Shown here: positions 44,509-52,298 of the stretch, piece by piece | Position numbering within the stretch: the first letter of the stretch is position 1 | How the letters are laid out: each line of letters opens with the position of its first letter | Assembly: GCF_900142265.1 (NCBI RefSeq) | Contig: NZ_FRAH01000005.1 | Location: forward strand, 45,034 to 109,033 | DNA length: 64,000 bases | Direction: 5' to 3' | Source of the DNA: Anaerotignum lactatifermentans DSM 14214 | GTDB lineage: Bacteria > Bacillota > Clostridia > Lachnospirales > Anaerotignaceae | Program-made: the position numbers and the translations under genes | Notes under the pieces: generated by a model | Told to the model about the DNA's origin: nothing | Database searches by the model: none | Seen by the model: the letters and a program-made list of their open reading frames with translations, nothing else

Positions 44509-45453
44509 TTAAAATTTCAGCTCCTCCGCATCCACATAAGCCGTTGTTCCATCTTTTCGCACAATGCGGTAATCCTTGAAATCCGGCAAATCTGCCAGCA
44601 AATAAGGTGAAGACGCTAAATTTTCAATAATGGCTACAGGCTGACCTGTGGCTACTTCCACTGCTTCATCCAAAATAAAACGGTTCCATTCATCTGACCA
44701 GAAAAAGCGTTCTACCACGACGCGGCTGTCTTTTTCTTGGAACGTATCATCTGCCGGCACTTCCCCTTCTCCTTTGTCATCAGATTCCAGATAACTCTGG
44801 TAACGGGTGATGGTAAGGGACGGTTCCTCTCCGCCCGTCCATTTGCTTTCTGTTTCTTCCGTCACACGCCGCCACAGACTTGGCTCCTGCAACTCCCCTT
44901 TGTTCCACAGGTTATTCCAGCTGGATTCGATTTTCTGGGGTGTATTCAGCACATCCTGATACTCTTTCCCATCGAAAACATAGCCTCGAAGAATATCCGA
45001 CTGTTCAAAAGACCCCAAGGACTGGTTCACCTGTTCCCGTACAATGACAATCTCTTTTTTCAGTTCCGGCACAGGGACAAAGCGGATATTCTGCACACCG
45101 TAAAAATCCCCCAAATCGCCTGTATACTCATAAACATTTCCATCCGCAGTATATGCGGCCACAACAGTGTTTTTTGGACCAAAACTTACGGTAACGATGG
45201 CATCCTGTGGATTTCCCGTCACATCACTACCCAGATACACCGTTACATCTCCCAGATCCCGCAAGTCATACTGTCTGCTGCGCCCTGTGGATTCCAGCAC
45301 GCTTCTGGCAATTTCTTCTTTATTTTCCAATGTATTGGGATTATCTATCTGTTTCTGGGTCAAATCCCCTTCTGTCTGTCCAAAAATACCTACGGTATAT
45401 CCGCCCAAAAGTACCGCGGCAGAAACTGCCAACACCAGTTTTTTTCGTTTCAT
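44509..45453 (-). CDS. Hypothetical membrane-anchored or secreted protein
   Basis: This 314-residue protein is not recognised. It starts MKRKKLVLAVSAAVLLGG, a basic run and one hydrophobic segment, so it is exported or anchored by its N-terminus. The rest is hydrophilic and acidic. An early strand-rich part has DVTVYLGSDVTGNPQDAIVTVSFG (about 70-93), and a middle part has Trp-rich SSWNNLWNKGELQEPSLWRRV. A C-terminal part ends RIVRKDGTTAYVDAEELKF. I chose ATG 45453 after GGGGGAGGG. Its partner genes are unclear, since it lies between the queT terminator and the divergent-looking T-box promoter on the same strand. It could be transcribed by readthrough from queT. Confidence 0.6.
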   Translation of the reverse strand: MKRKKLVLAVSAAVLLGGYTVGIFGQTEGDLTQKQIDNPNTLENKEEIARSVLESTGRSRQYDLRDLGDVTVYLGSDVTGNPQDAIVTVSFGPKNTVVAAYTADGNVYEYTGDLGDFYGVQNIRFVPVPELKKEIVIVREQVNQSLGSFEQSDILRGYVFDGKEYQDVLNTPQKIESSWNNLWNKGELQEPSLWRRVTEETESKWTGGEEPSLTITRYQSYLESDDKGEGEVPADDTFQEKDSRVVVERFFWSDEWNRFILDEAVEVATGQPVAIIENLASSPYLLADLPDFKDYRIVRKDGTTAYVDAEELKF

Positions 45454-45515
45454 ATCCATCCCTCCCCCTTCACCTTATGCCAGAAGGAGGTAAAAAAAGA
45501 CCATTCTATTTCCAT

Positions 45516-45555
45516 GAAAAAAGGGATACACCTCTTTCAGGTCTATCCCTTTTCT
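45516..45555 (-). terminator. Terminator of queT
   Basis: On the minus strand AAAAGGGATA-GACC pairs with GGT-GTATCCCTTTT around a short loop, and T residues follow. It begins 3 bases past the queT stop. Confidence 0.75.
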
Positions 45556-45557
45556 TT

Positions 45558-46046
45558 TTATCCAATTTTCAGTTGGCTGACCAAGTGTCCATTTTTCATA
45601 ACCTGACGGAAGATCACATATCCCACACAGGATACTGCCAGAAATTCACCCAGCGCAATGGTGCCTGCTGTCAAGAACAGCGGTGCGTTTTGCAGCAGAT
45701 AGTATTCCACGCCCAGAAAAGCGTTGCAGAATACAGGCCAAAGGCTTGCAATAAACAAGTTTTTGCTGAAATGGGTGATACCATAGAGCGCTGCTGCGGT
45801 ACAACAAGTACCGAAGACTGCATCCACCATGCCCAGCGGGCTGAAGCAGTTTGCAATGAAACAGCCCAAAATCAAGCCAGGTGCATACCGTTTGTCCACA
45901 AAAGCCAACAGCACCAGTATTTCGGAAAAACGAATCTGAATCATACCGTAGCTTAAGGGCGCAACCCCTACTGTCAACACCGCATACACTGCCGCTACCA
46001 GCGCCGTATATGCCAACATTCTTGTTTTACTTCCATTTTTTTGCAT
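45558..46046 (-). CDS. queT: QueT family queuosine-precursor transporter
   Basis: QueT is the small membrane (S-like) component that binds queuosine precursors for an ECF importer. The 162 residues have about five to six hydrophobic segments. The family stretch LAYTALVAAVYAVLTVGVAPLSYGMIQIRFSEIL spans residues 11-44 and includes the conserved QIRFSE. LILGCFIANCFSPLGMVDAVFGT follows. The general ECF ATPases are not in the window. A 95-nt leader with a pseudoknot-capable hairpin precedes it. Confidence 0.92.
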   Translation of the reverse strand: MQKNGSKTRMLAYTALVAAVYAVLTVGVAPLSYGMIQIRFSEILVLLAFVDKRYAPGLILGCFIANCFSPLGMVDAVFGTCCTAAALYGITHFSKNLFIASLWPVFCNAFLGVEYYLLQNAPLFLTAGTIALGEFLAVSCVGYVIFRQVMKNGHLVSQLKIG

Positions 46047-46053
46047 AAAAAAA

Positions 46054-46110
46054 CCCCCTGTTTTTTATTTTTGAGATGGTGGGACTTTCGTCCTTCGCAA
46101 GGAACATCTC
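46054..46110 (-). promoter_or_regulatory. Pseudoknot-capable leader of queT (candidate preQ1 riboswitch)
   Basis: In the RNA, GAGAUG (46110-46105) pairs with CAUCUC (46078-46073). The next bases UUCCUUG (46104-46098), inside the loop, are complementary with G-U pairs to CAGGGGG (46060-46054), which is the queT ribosome site. A small GGAC-GAAA-GUCC hairpin lies in the same loop. An H-type pseudoknot masking the ribosome site is what preQ1 riboswitches use, and queT is a known target. I cannot assign it to class I, II or III by eye. Confidence 0.5.
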
Positions 46111-46147
46111 ATCACACTATGTTTTTCTCTGCCAAAGCAGCTTATAT

Positions 46148-46176
46148 ATTATACACGAAATCCCGCAGGATTGCAA
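46148..46176 (-). promoter_or_regulatory. Promoter of queT
   Basis: On the minus strand TTGCAA (46176-46171), a 17-bp spacer and TATAAT (46153-46148), with a TG before the -10. The -35 lies in the T tract of the preceding terminator. The transcript starts near 46141. Confidence 0.8.
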
Positions 46177-46183
46177 TAAAAAC

Positions 46184-46213
46184 GCAGCACCTGTGTATTC
46201 CACAAGTGCTGCT
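46184..46213 (-). terminator. Terminator of the uvrC-to-crh operon
   Basis: GCAGCACTTGTG pairs with CACAGGTGCTGC on the minus strand around a 5-nt loop, followed by GTTTTTATT. It lies 58 bases past the crh-like stop. Confidence 0.9.
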
Positions 46214-46270
46214 TTCTATAAGTTCTCAAATGCTCTTTTGTAGAATCAATAATAATGAAATAATTCCGAA

Positions 46271-46513
46271 TTAAGATAATGCTGCTGCCAATTCGTTTAC
46301 AGCTGCTTCTTCGTCACTGCCTTCTGCCAGGATATTTGCGCGCTGACCTTCTGCCATTTCCAGAGCAATGATGCCCATAATGCTTTTTGCACTTACTTTT
46401 TTGTTGTCAATGGCAATTTTGATATCGCTCTGAAATTTACCTGCTGTCTGTACGAAGAAAGCTACTTGTCTTGCATCCAGTGCTGATTTGATGATAACTG
46501 TCTTTTCTGTCAT
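46271..46513 (-). CDS. HPr-like protein with Ser-46 but no active His (Crh-type)
   Basis: The 80-residue protein has the HPr fold. Where HPr carries the phosphocarrier His 15 it has Asp 13 in SALDARQVAFFVQTAG, and the next conserved Pro is Gln. The regulatory serine is kept in SAKSIMGIIALEM (Ser 44, equal to Ser 46). It therefore cannot be a PTS phosphocarrier but can be a substrate of HprK, the definition of Bacillus Crh, which has Gln at that place. HprK is encoded four genes upstream in the same operon. The start ATGA overlaps the whiA stop. A role in carbon catabolite control through CcpA is inferred. Confidence 0.85.
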   Translation of the reverse strand: MTEKTVIIKSALDARQVAFFVQTAGKFQSDIKIAIDNKKVSAKSIMGIIALEMAEGQRANILAEGSDEEAAVNELAAALS

Positions 46514-47481
46514 TTTCCTTCACCTTTACCCTCTCTCAAAGTTTCTGCGATGGCGCTGATCTTACGCAGCCGGTGATTTACGCCGGATTTTCCTAACGGC
46601 TCCGACAAACAACTTCCCAGTTCTTTCAGACTTTTCTCTGGATATTGCAAACGCGCCTCTGCCAGTTCTGCCAGCTGCGGCGGTAATTTTTGCAGCCCCA
46701 TGGTACTCTGAATGAACATAATGTCCTCCAGCTGCTTTACTGCGGCTCCTACAACTTTATTCAAGTTGGCTGTTTCGCAGTTTACTTTACGATTGATATC
46801 ATTGCGCATTTCCTTCACGATGCGGACATTTTCCAGTTCCATCAGTGCCAGATGCGCTTCCATCACATTCAAAAGGTCAACAATCTGTTCGCCTTCTTTC
46901 AGATATATCACTTCATGATCCTTACGCGTAACGGTCTTGGCTTCCAAACCGAATGAATTGACCATTTCCTGCAGATCAGCTGCAAGAAGCAGACTGTTTA
47001 CAACAAATTCCAGATGATAATTCTTTTCAGGATTATTCACGGAACCTGATGCAAGAAACGCACCGCGCAGGTATGCCCGTCGGCAACAGACTGCTGCTGT
47101 CACAGGCGGATAAATCCGATCAAAAGTCACTGTCTGTTCTCTGTCCTTATGTAAAATGCCCGTTGCCATAAGCACACGTGCCGCATCGAAAGCATTGCGA
47201 ATCAGGAGCAGATAAATCCGTCGTCTTTTACCGCCCGAACGTACAGATATATCAACTCTAATATTAAAAGTATTTTGTAATAATGTAAAGCACTTTTTCG
47301 CGACGAGAAAATTCTCTGTTTGTATTTTTAAACAAAAAGTTTTGCCAAAACTGGCAATCCCTCCACATATATTTACAATGGCAGACAATTCCGCAATTTG
47401 GCAATGGCGGGCATTCCCAAAATGTGCGGACAACTCCTCTTTTACCTTATAGGAAAATGACAAATTTGTAGTTTCCGTCAT
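46510..47481 (-). CDS. whiA: WhiA DNA-binding protein
   Basis: WhiA is a conserved Gram-positive protein with a homing-endonuclease-like N-terminal domain and a C-terminal helix-turn-helix. It affects cell division and chromosome segregation in Bacillus and sporulation in Streptomyces. The 323 residues start SYKVKEELSAHF. RRAYLRGAFLASGSVNNPEKNYHLEF (about 133-158) is the endonuclease-like core, lacking nuclease residues as usual. SLKELGSCLSEPLGKSGVNHRLRKI (about 285-309) is the HTH. It lies 30 bases after rapZ, with no yvcK between them. Confidence 0.95.
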   Translation of the reverse strand: MTETTNLSFSYKVKEELSAHFGNARHCQIAELSAIVNICGGIASFGKTFCLKIQTENFLVAKKCFTLLQNTFNIRVDISVRSGGKRRRIYLLLIRNAFDAARVLMATGILHKDREQTVTFDRIYPPVTAAVCCRRAYLRGAFLASGSVNNPEKNYHLEFVVNSLLLAADLQEMVNSFGLEAKTVTRKDHEVIYLKEGEQIVDLLNVMEAHLALMELENVRIVKEMRNDINRKVNCETANLNKVVGAAVKQLEDIMFIQSTMGLQKLPPQLAELAEARLQYPEKSLKELGSCLSEPLGKSGVNHRLRKISAIAETLREGKGEGK

Positions 47482-47511
47482 GGTTTTCTCTCCACATTCA
47501 CTCTTCTTGAT

Positions 47512-48384
47512 TTAACCTTTTCTCTTTGCGTCTTTTTCCACGTCGTTATGCTTCAGGAGCACCGTGTGTTCCTTCTGGCACAACGCTGTGAAAAGGGCAT
47601 TTGCCAGTGTTACAGAACGATGTTTGCCGCCGGTACAGCCGATGCTGATAACCAGACTGTTCTTACCTTCTTTGATATAATGGGGGATCAGAAATTCCAG
47701 CATATCCACCAGCTTGTCCAGAAATTCGCGGCTTTCCGCAAAGCTCATGACATAGTCGCTGACAGGGCTGTCATTGCCAGACAACTCCTTCAATTCCGGG
47801 ATGTAGTAAGGATTTGGCAGGAACCGCACATCAAATACCAGATCGCTGTCCGCAGGAATACCATATTTGAAGCCAAAAGAACAAACGGTAATCACAAGGC
47901 TTTCAAATTTCTCATTATCCTGGAAAATACGGTTGATCTGTTCTTTCAGTTCTCTCGTCAAAACATTGCTGGTATCGATGATATAAGTTGCCTTCGCCTT
48001 CACTTCCCGCAGCATTTCCCGTTCTTTGGAAATACCTTCTTCAATAGAACCTCTTCTGGACAAAGGATGACTTCTTCTGGTTTCCTTATACCGCTTGATG
48101 AGTACGCTGTCCGATGCATCCAAAAACAGAATTTCATAATCATAACCATTTTCCTGCATCTCAAACAGCACAGAAAACAGGTCATAGAACAACTTGCCGC
48201 CGCGGATATCAATCCCAATGGCAACCCTCTCAAAACCGCCGTCCTGTTCATAACAAAGCTCCGCAAACTTCGGCAAAAGTGCAGGAGGCATGTTATCTAC
48301 GCAAAAATAGTTGATATCTTCCAAAAATTTCAGTGCGGAGGTTTTCCCTGCCCCCGACATACCTGTTACAATTACAAACCGCAT
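47512..48384 (-). CDS. rapZ: RNase adapter RapZ / YvcJ nucleotide-binding protein
   Basis: RapZ-type proteins bind nucleotides and, in enteric bacteria, control glucosamine-6-phosphate synthase through a small RNA. In Bacillus YvcJ affects competence. The 290 residues contain the P-loop [13 protein letters not shown] (about 8-20) and IGIDIRGG. The C-terminal domain has [24 protein letters not shown] (about 168-191) and [15 protein letters not shown]. All family features are intact. It lies 27 bases after murB. Confidence 0.95.
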   Translation of the reverse strand: MRFVIVTGMSGAGKTSALKFLEDINYFCVDNMPPALLPKFAELCYEQDGGFERVAIGIDIRGGKLFYDLFSVLFEMQENGYDYEILFLDASDSVLIKRYKETRRSHPLSRRGSIEEGISKEREMLREVKAKATYIIDTSNVLTRELKEQINRIFQDNEKFESLVITVCSFGFKYGIPADSDLVFDVRFLPNPYYIPELKELSGNDSPVSDYVMSFAESREFLDKLVDMLEFLIPHYIKEGKNSLVISIGCTGGKHRSVTLANALFTALCQKEHTVLLKHNDVEKDAKRKG

Positions 48385-48411
48385 ACAAGATACACCTCTC
48401 TTTCGTATCTC

Positions 48412-49323
48412 TTACCGTTCCCCAACAATCTTCACTTCTGTTTCCAGTGTTACGCCAAACTGTTCCTGCACTGTTTTCTGGCAGAAAGCAATCAAATCCA
48501 GAATATCTTTTGTGGTGGCACCACCGATATTGACAATAAAACCGGCATGTTTTTCAGAAACCTGCGCACCGCCGATGGTTTTGCCTTTCAATCCTGCATC
48601 ACTGATGAGTTTTCCTGCAAAATATCCTTCGGGGCGTTTGAAGGTACTGCCTGCGCTGGGATACTGCAAGGGCTGTTTTTCCCGACGCTGCTGTGCCAGT
48701 TCTGCCATCCGCTCCCGGATTTCCTGTTCATTTCCTTTTTTCAGCTGCAATTTACCGCCCAGCACGATGTATCCTTTTTCTGGTACAATGCTGTGACGAT
48801 AAGACAAATCCAGTTCTTCCACAGGGATTGTTTTTACTTCCAAATCTTCTGTCAGCACATCTGCGGAAAGAAGCACGTCCTTCATTTCTCCGCCGTAAGC
48901 GCCTGCGTTCATAACGACAGCACCGCCGAAAGTACCGGGAATGCCGGAAGCAAATGCCAATCCTTCCAGAGAAGCGTCTGCCGCCTGTGCCGCCGCCGCT
49001 GACAGCAATGCACCGCAGTCCAATGTCATTTCTGTACCATCTACGGAAATATGCTGCATCCGCTGATAAAGCTGGATGACTGCACCGCGGATGCCGCCGT
49101 CACCTATCAGCAGATTGCTGCCATTACCAATGACCATATAAGGCACATTGTGTTCCCGTAGCAGCGCAATGCTTTCTTTTAGTTCTGTACGATTCTGGGG
49201 CATCAAAAACAAATCTGCCGGACCGCCAGTTCTGAAGGTCGTATGTTTCGCCATGGATTCCTCTGTGCGAAAACCTTCTTCTCCCAATAAATCCAACAGC
49301 TTTTTCTTCAATTCTTCCATCAT
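48412..49323 (-). CDS. murB: UDP-N-acetylenolpyruvoylglucosamine reductase MurB
   Basis: MurB is an FAD enzyme that reduces UDP-GlcNAc-enolpyruvate to UDP-MurNAc with NADPH, an early peptidoglycan step. The 303 residues are of type II (no Tyr loop), with HTTFRTGGPADLFL (about 25-38), VIGNGSNLLIGDGGIRG and FASGIPGTFGGAVVMNAGAYGGEM. AGSTFKRPEGYFAGKLISDAGLKG carries the catalytic Ser near residue 226. It lies 3 bases after hprK. Confidence 0.97.
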   Translation of the reverse strand: MMEELKKKLLDLLGEEGFRTEESMAKHTTFRTGGPADLFLMPQNRTELKESIALLREHNVPYMVIGNGSNLLIGDGGIRGAVIQLYQRMQHISVDGTEMTLDCGALLSAAAAQAADASLEGLAFASGIPGTFGGAVVMNAGAYGGEMKDVLLSADVLTEDLEVKTIPVEELDLSYRHSIVPEKGYIVLGGKLQLKKGNEQEIRERMAELAQQRREKQPLQYPSAGSTFKRPEGYFAGKLISDAGLKGKTIGGAQVSEKHAGFIVNIGGATTKDILDLIAFCQKTVQEQFGVTLETEVKIVGER

Positions 49324-49326
49324 GGT

Positions 49327-50259
49327 TTATTCCTCCGATTTTTGCATACTTGCCAAAATCCGCTGTTCCAGTTCCTTGGCAGTGTTGGTTCCCATCTTCT
49401 TCTGACGGTTGGTGATGGCTGCCGATTCACAAATGACAGCGACATTTCTGCCGGGACGAATGGGAATGGTGTTACAAAGCACTTTATTCCCCAAAATGTC
49501 AATGTATTCCTCGTCCAGACCAATGCGGTCATAAGTCCCCGGTGTACCGTCCCACATTTCCAAACGGATCACAAGGTCAATGGTCTTTTTCAGTTTTACT
49601 GCACCGACACCAAAGAGTTCTTTTACGTTGATGATGCCGATACCTCTCAGTTCAATGAGATAACGAATCAATTCTGGACAGGTACCTACCAGTGTCCGAT
49701 CAGCAATCTTTTTGATTTCCACCGCATCATCGGCAATCAAACGGTGACCACGTTTAATAAGCTCCAGGGCTGTTTCACTTTTGCCGATACCGCTGTCGCC
49801 AGTAATCAGAACCCCTTCCCCGTAAATATCCAGCAGCACACCATGGATGGTTTCCCGCTCTGCCAACTCATTATGGAGCCACGCAATCAGTTCTGCCACA
49901 AAATTGGTTGTGGTGTCTTTGCTGCGGAAAATGGGAATTCCGTATTTTCTGCCATAGTACAGCATTTCCGGAAAGACTTCCAGATTCTTGCAGATAATCA
50001 GGCAGGGAATGTGATATTCAAACAGATGGCAAATGGCCTGTCTGCGCTGTTCCGGGTCAAGGGTCAGCAGATAACTGTGTTCTACCCGACCGATGATCTG
50101 CACCCGGTCATTATCAAACCGTTCATAAAATCCTGTCAGCTGCAGAGCAGGACGATTGACTTCTTTACGATTGATGACTCTGCCATCCAAATTGATTTCC
50201 GGCAGGATATTTTCCAAATTAAAATGTTCCAAAAATTTCTTGATTGATGCCGAATACAT
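49327..50259 (-). CDS. hprK: HPr kinase/phosphorylase
   Basis: HprK phosphorylates Ser 46 of HPr and Crh when sugars are plentiful and reverses it with phosphate. The 310 residues have the N-terminal domain and the catalytic domain with H/D-type residues around NELAERETIHGVLLD. Walker A GDSGIGKSETALELIKRGHRLIADDAV lies at about 153-179 and the signature ELRGIGIINVKELFG at 203-217. All catalytic features are present. It lies 13 bases after uvrC and shares the operon with its likely substrate, the Crh-like protein. Confidence 0.97.
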   Translation of the reverse strand: MYSASIKKFLEHFNLENILPEINLDGRVINRKEVNRPALQLTGFYERFDNDRVQIIGRVEHSYLLTLDPEQRRQAICHLFEYHIPCLIICKNLEVFPEMLYYGRKYGIPIFRSKDTTTNFVAELIAWLHNELAERETIHGVLLDIYGEGVLITGDSGIGKSETALELIKRGHRLIADDAVEIKKIADRTLVGTCPELIRYLIELRGIGIINVKELFGVGAVKLKKTIDLVIRLEMWDGTPGTYDRIGLDEEYIDILGNKVLCNTIPIRPGRNVAVICESAAITNRQKKMGTNTAKELEQRILASMQKSEE

Positions 50260-50272
50260 ATCCGCACTCCTT

Positions 50273-52159
50273 TCACTCTGACTGAACCGCCGATTTTTCT
50301 TTCTCTATGTCGATTCCACGGAAGAAAGCGTAAACCGCTTCCGCCGCAGGGATAGTCATTTCTTCCACTTCCAGCAAATCTGCCACTTCCGCCTCTGCGA
50401 TTTTTTCCACAGAGCCAAAGTGACGCATCAAAGCTTTTCTTCTTACCTGACCAATGCCTTTGATTTCATCCAATGCAGAATGCAAAGACTGCTGCTGGTG
50501 CAGTTTGCGATGATAGGCGATGGCAAAGCGATGGACTTCATCCTGAATTCTTGTCACCAAACGAAATCCTTCTGATGTGAGGGGCATGGAAATTTCTTTT
50601 TCCTGAAAAAACAGCCCTCTGGTACGGTGTTTGTCATCCTTTACCATACCACAAACAGGGATTTCCATACCAAATTCTGCTAAAATTTCCTCTGCTGCAT
50701 GGACTTGTGTTCTGCCGCCGTCCATGAGGATCAAATCCGGTAAACGGGTGAAACTGCTGCTTTTGCCCTCTGACTTTTCTCTGATGGCATGGTTCAGACG
50801 ACGAGTAATGACCTCCTGCATGGATGCAAAGTCATTAGGACCTACCACCGTTTTAATCTTAAACTTGCGATAATCGCTGTATTTTGCTTTGCCATCCTCA
50901 AAAACAACCATAGAGCCAACGGAAGCAAATCCCTGTGTATTAGAAATATCATATGCTTCCACACGATGGAGCATCTGGGGCAGACCAAGCGCCTGGCGGA
51001 TTTCTTCCATTGCACCTTTGGTGCGCTGTTCTTCCCGTTTCATTTTCTCACCAAACTGTTCAAAGACGATATTGGCATTTTTGTAAGCCAGTTCCACCAG
51101 CTTCTGTTTTTCCCCTTTGATAGGCACGGTAATGGTAACTTTACTGCCTCTGCGTTCTGCCAGATAAGCTTCCAAAAGGGGGGCTTCTTCTGGCGTCAAA
51201 GGCTCCTGTAATATGATTTCTTTGGGAATATGAGCGGTACCGCTGTAAAACTGCTCCACAAAAGCCGTCATAACTTCACTGCGGCTCTGTTCTTCCGGTG
51301 CGGACAAATTGAAGTTTTCTCTGCCAGTCATTTGACCATCCCGAATGAAAAACACCTGTACCAGACACTGCGAAAATGCCCGTACAAAGGCAATGACATC
51401 TGCTTCCTGCAAGGACATATTCGCCATTTTCTGTTTCTGCGCCACACTTTGGATAGCCATAATCTTATCCCGGAGGGCTGCGGCTTTTTCAAACTCCATT
51501 TTTTCTGCCGCTTCCATCATTTTCGCTTCCATACGCTTGCGGATATCATCATGTCTGCCTTCCAGAAAATCCATGGCATCTTTTACATAAGCGCCATATT
51601 CCTCTTTGGTCACATTTCCACTGCATGGTGCCAAACATTGACCAATATGGTAATTCAGACAAGGACGCTCCTTCCCAATATCTCTGGGAAAGACCTTTTT
51701 GCATTTGCGAATGGGAAAGAGTTTATGGAGGGTTTCCACAGTTTCTTTCATTGCCAGTACATCCGTAAAGGGTCCATAGTATTTCGCTTTATCCTTTTCC
51801 CGTCTGCGTGTGGCAAAAATCCTCGGAAAATCCTCCTGTACCGTCACTTTGATATAAGGATAGGTCTTATCATCCTTCAGCATAATATTATAATGGGGGC
51901 TATGCTTTTTGATGAGGGTACACTCCAGAATCAAAGCCTCCATTTCTGAATCGGTGACAATATATTCGAATTCTTTGATATGAGGCACCATGGTACGGGT
52001 CTTTGCCGTATGATTCCGGCTGCTTTGGAAATACTGCCGCACGCGGTTCCGCAGATTGATGGCTTTTCCCACATAGATAATCTCTCCGGCTTCGTTTTTC
52101 ATCAGGTATACACCAGGTTTCTGTGGAAGTTTTTTCAATTCCTCTGCAATATCGAACAT
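50273..52159 (-). CDS. uvrC: Excinuclease ABC subunit C
   Basis: UvrC makes the two incisions beside a DNA lesion in nucleotide excision repair. I chose ATG 52159 after AGAGGTGAG, giving 628 residues. The longer frame is AT-rich leader sequence. Domains are GIY-YIG (about 12-90, PGVYLMKNEAGEIIYVGKA) and a UVR segment (about 195-235). The RNase H-like endonuclease follows with AYDISNTQGFASVGSMVVFEDGKA (about 385-408), and helix-hairpin-helix motifs near the C-terminus (EIKGIGQVRRKALMRHFGS). It starts the uvrC-hprK-murB-rapZ-whiA-crh operon. Confidence 0.97.
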   Translation of the reverse strand: MFDIAEELKKLPQKPGVYLMKNEAGEIIYVGKAINLRNRVRQYFQSSRNHTAKTRTMVPHIKEFEYIVTDSEMEALILECTLIKKHSPHYNIMLKDDKTYPYIKVTVQEDFPRIFATRRREKDKAKYYGPFTDVLAMKETVETLHKLFPIRKCKKVFPRDIGKERPCLNYHIGQCLAPCSGNVTKEEYGAYVKDAMDFLEGRHDDIRKRMEAKMMEAAEKMEFEKAAALRDKIMAIQSVAQKQKMANMSLQEADVIAFVRAFSQCLVQVFFIRDGQMTGRENFNLSAPEEQSRSEVMTAFVEQFYSGTAHIPKEIILQEPLTPEEAPLLEAYLAERRGSKVTITVPIKGEKQKLVELAYKNANIVFEQFGEKMKREEQRTKGAMEEIRQALGLPQMLHRVEAYDISNTQGFASVGSMVVFEDGKAKYSDYRKFKIKTVVGPNDFASMQEVITRRLNHAIREKSEGKSSSFTRLPDLILMDGGRTQVHAAEEILAEFGMEIPVCGMVKDDKHRTRGLFFQEKEISMPLTSEGFRLVTRIQDEVHRFAIAYHRKLHQQQSLHSALDEIKGIGQVRRKALMRHFGSVEKIAEAEVADLLEVEEMTIPAAEAVYAFFRGIDIEKEKSAVQSE

Positions 52160-52237
52160 ATTCTCACCTCTTTTTTCGTAAATTTTTTCTTGATATTTTT
52201 CTTTCTTTCGTTTTTTCTGACAAAAACAATTACTTTT

Positions 52238-52246
52238 ATTATAGCA
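52238..52246 (-). promoter_or_regulatory. Extended -10 promoter of the uvrC operon
   Basis: On the minus strand TGC and TATAAT (52246-52238) form an extended -10 just past the terminator of the SpoVB-like gene. A -35 is not evident. Confidence 0.55.
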
Positions 52247-52260
52247 CAAAACCCATATAC

Positions 52261-52292
52261 AAAAAAGCCCTTTTGCCTTACGGCAAAAGAGC
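52261..52292 (-). terminator. Terminator of the typA/SpoVB-like transcript
   Basis: On the minus strand GGCTCTTTTGCC pairs with GGCAAAAGGGCT around a GTAA loop, and six T follow. It is 7 bases past the SpoVB-like stop. Confidence 0.9.
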
Positions 52293-52298
52293 CATTGT

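Noticed and set aside
46098..46117. Hammerhead-ribozyme-like GATGAG and CGAAA in the queT leader
   Set aside because: The essential C of CUGANGA is replaced by G and stem II does not pair, so it is not a hammerhead.
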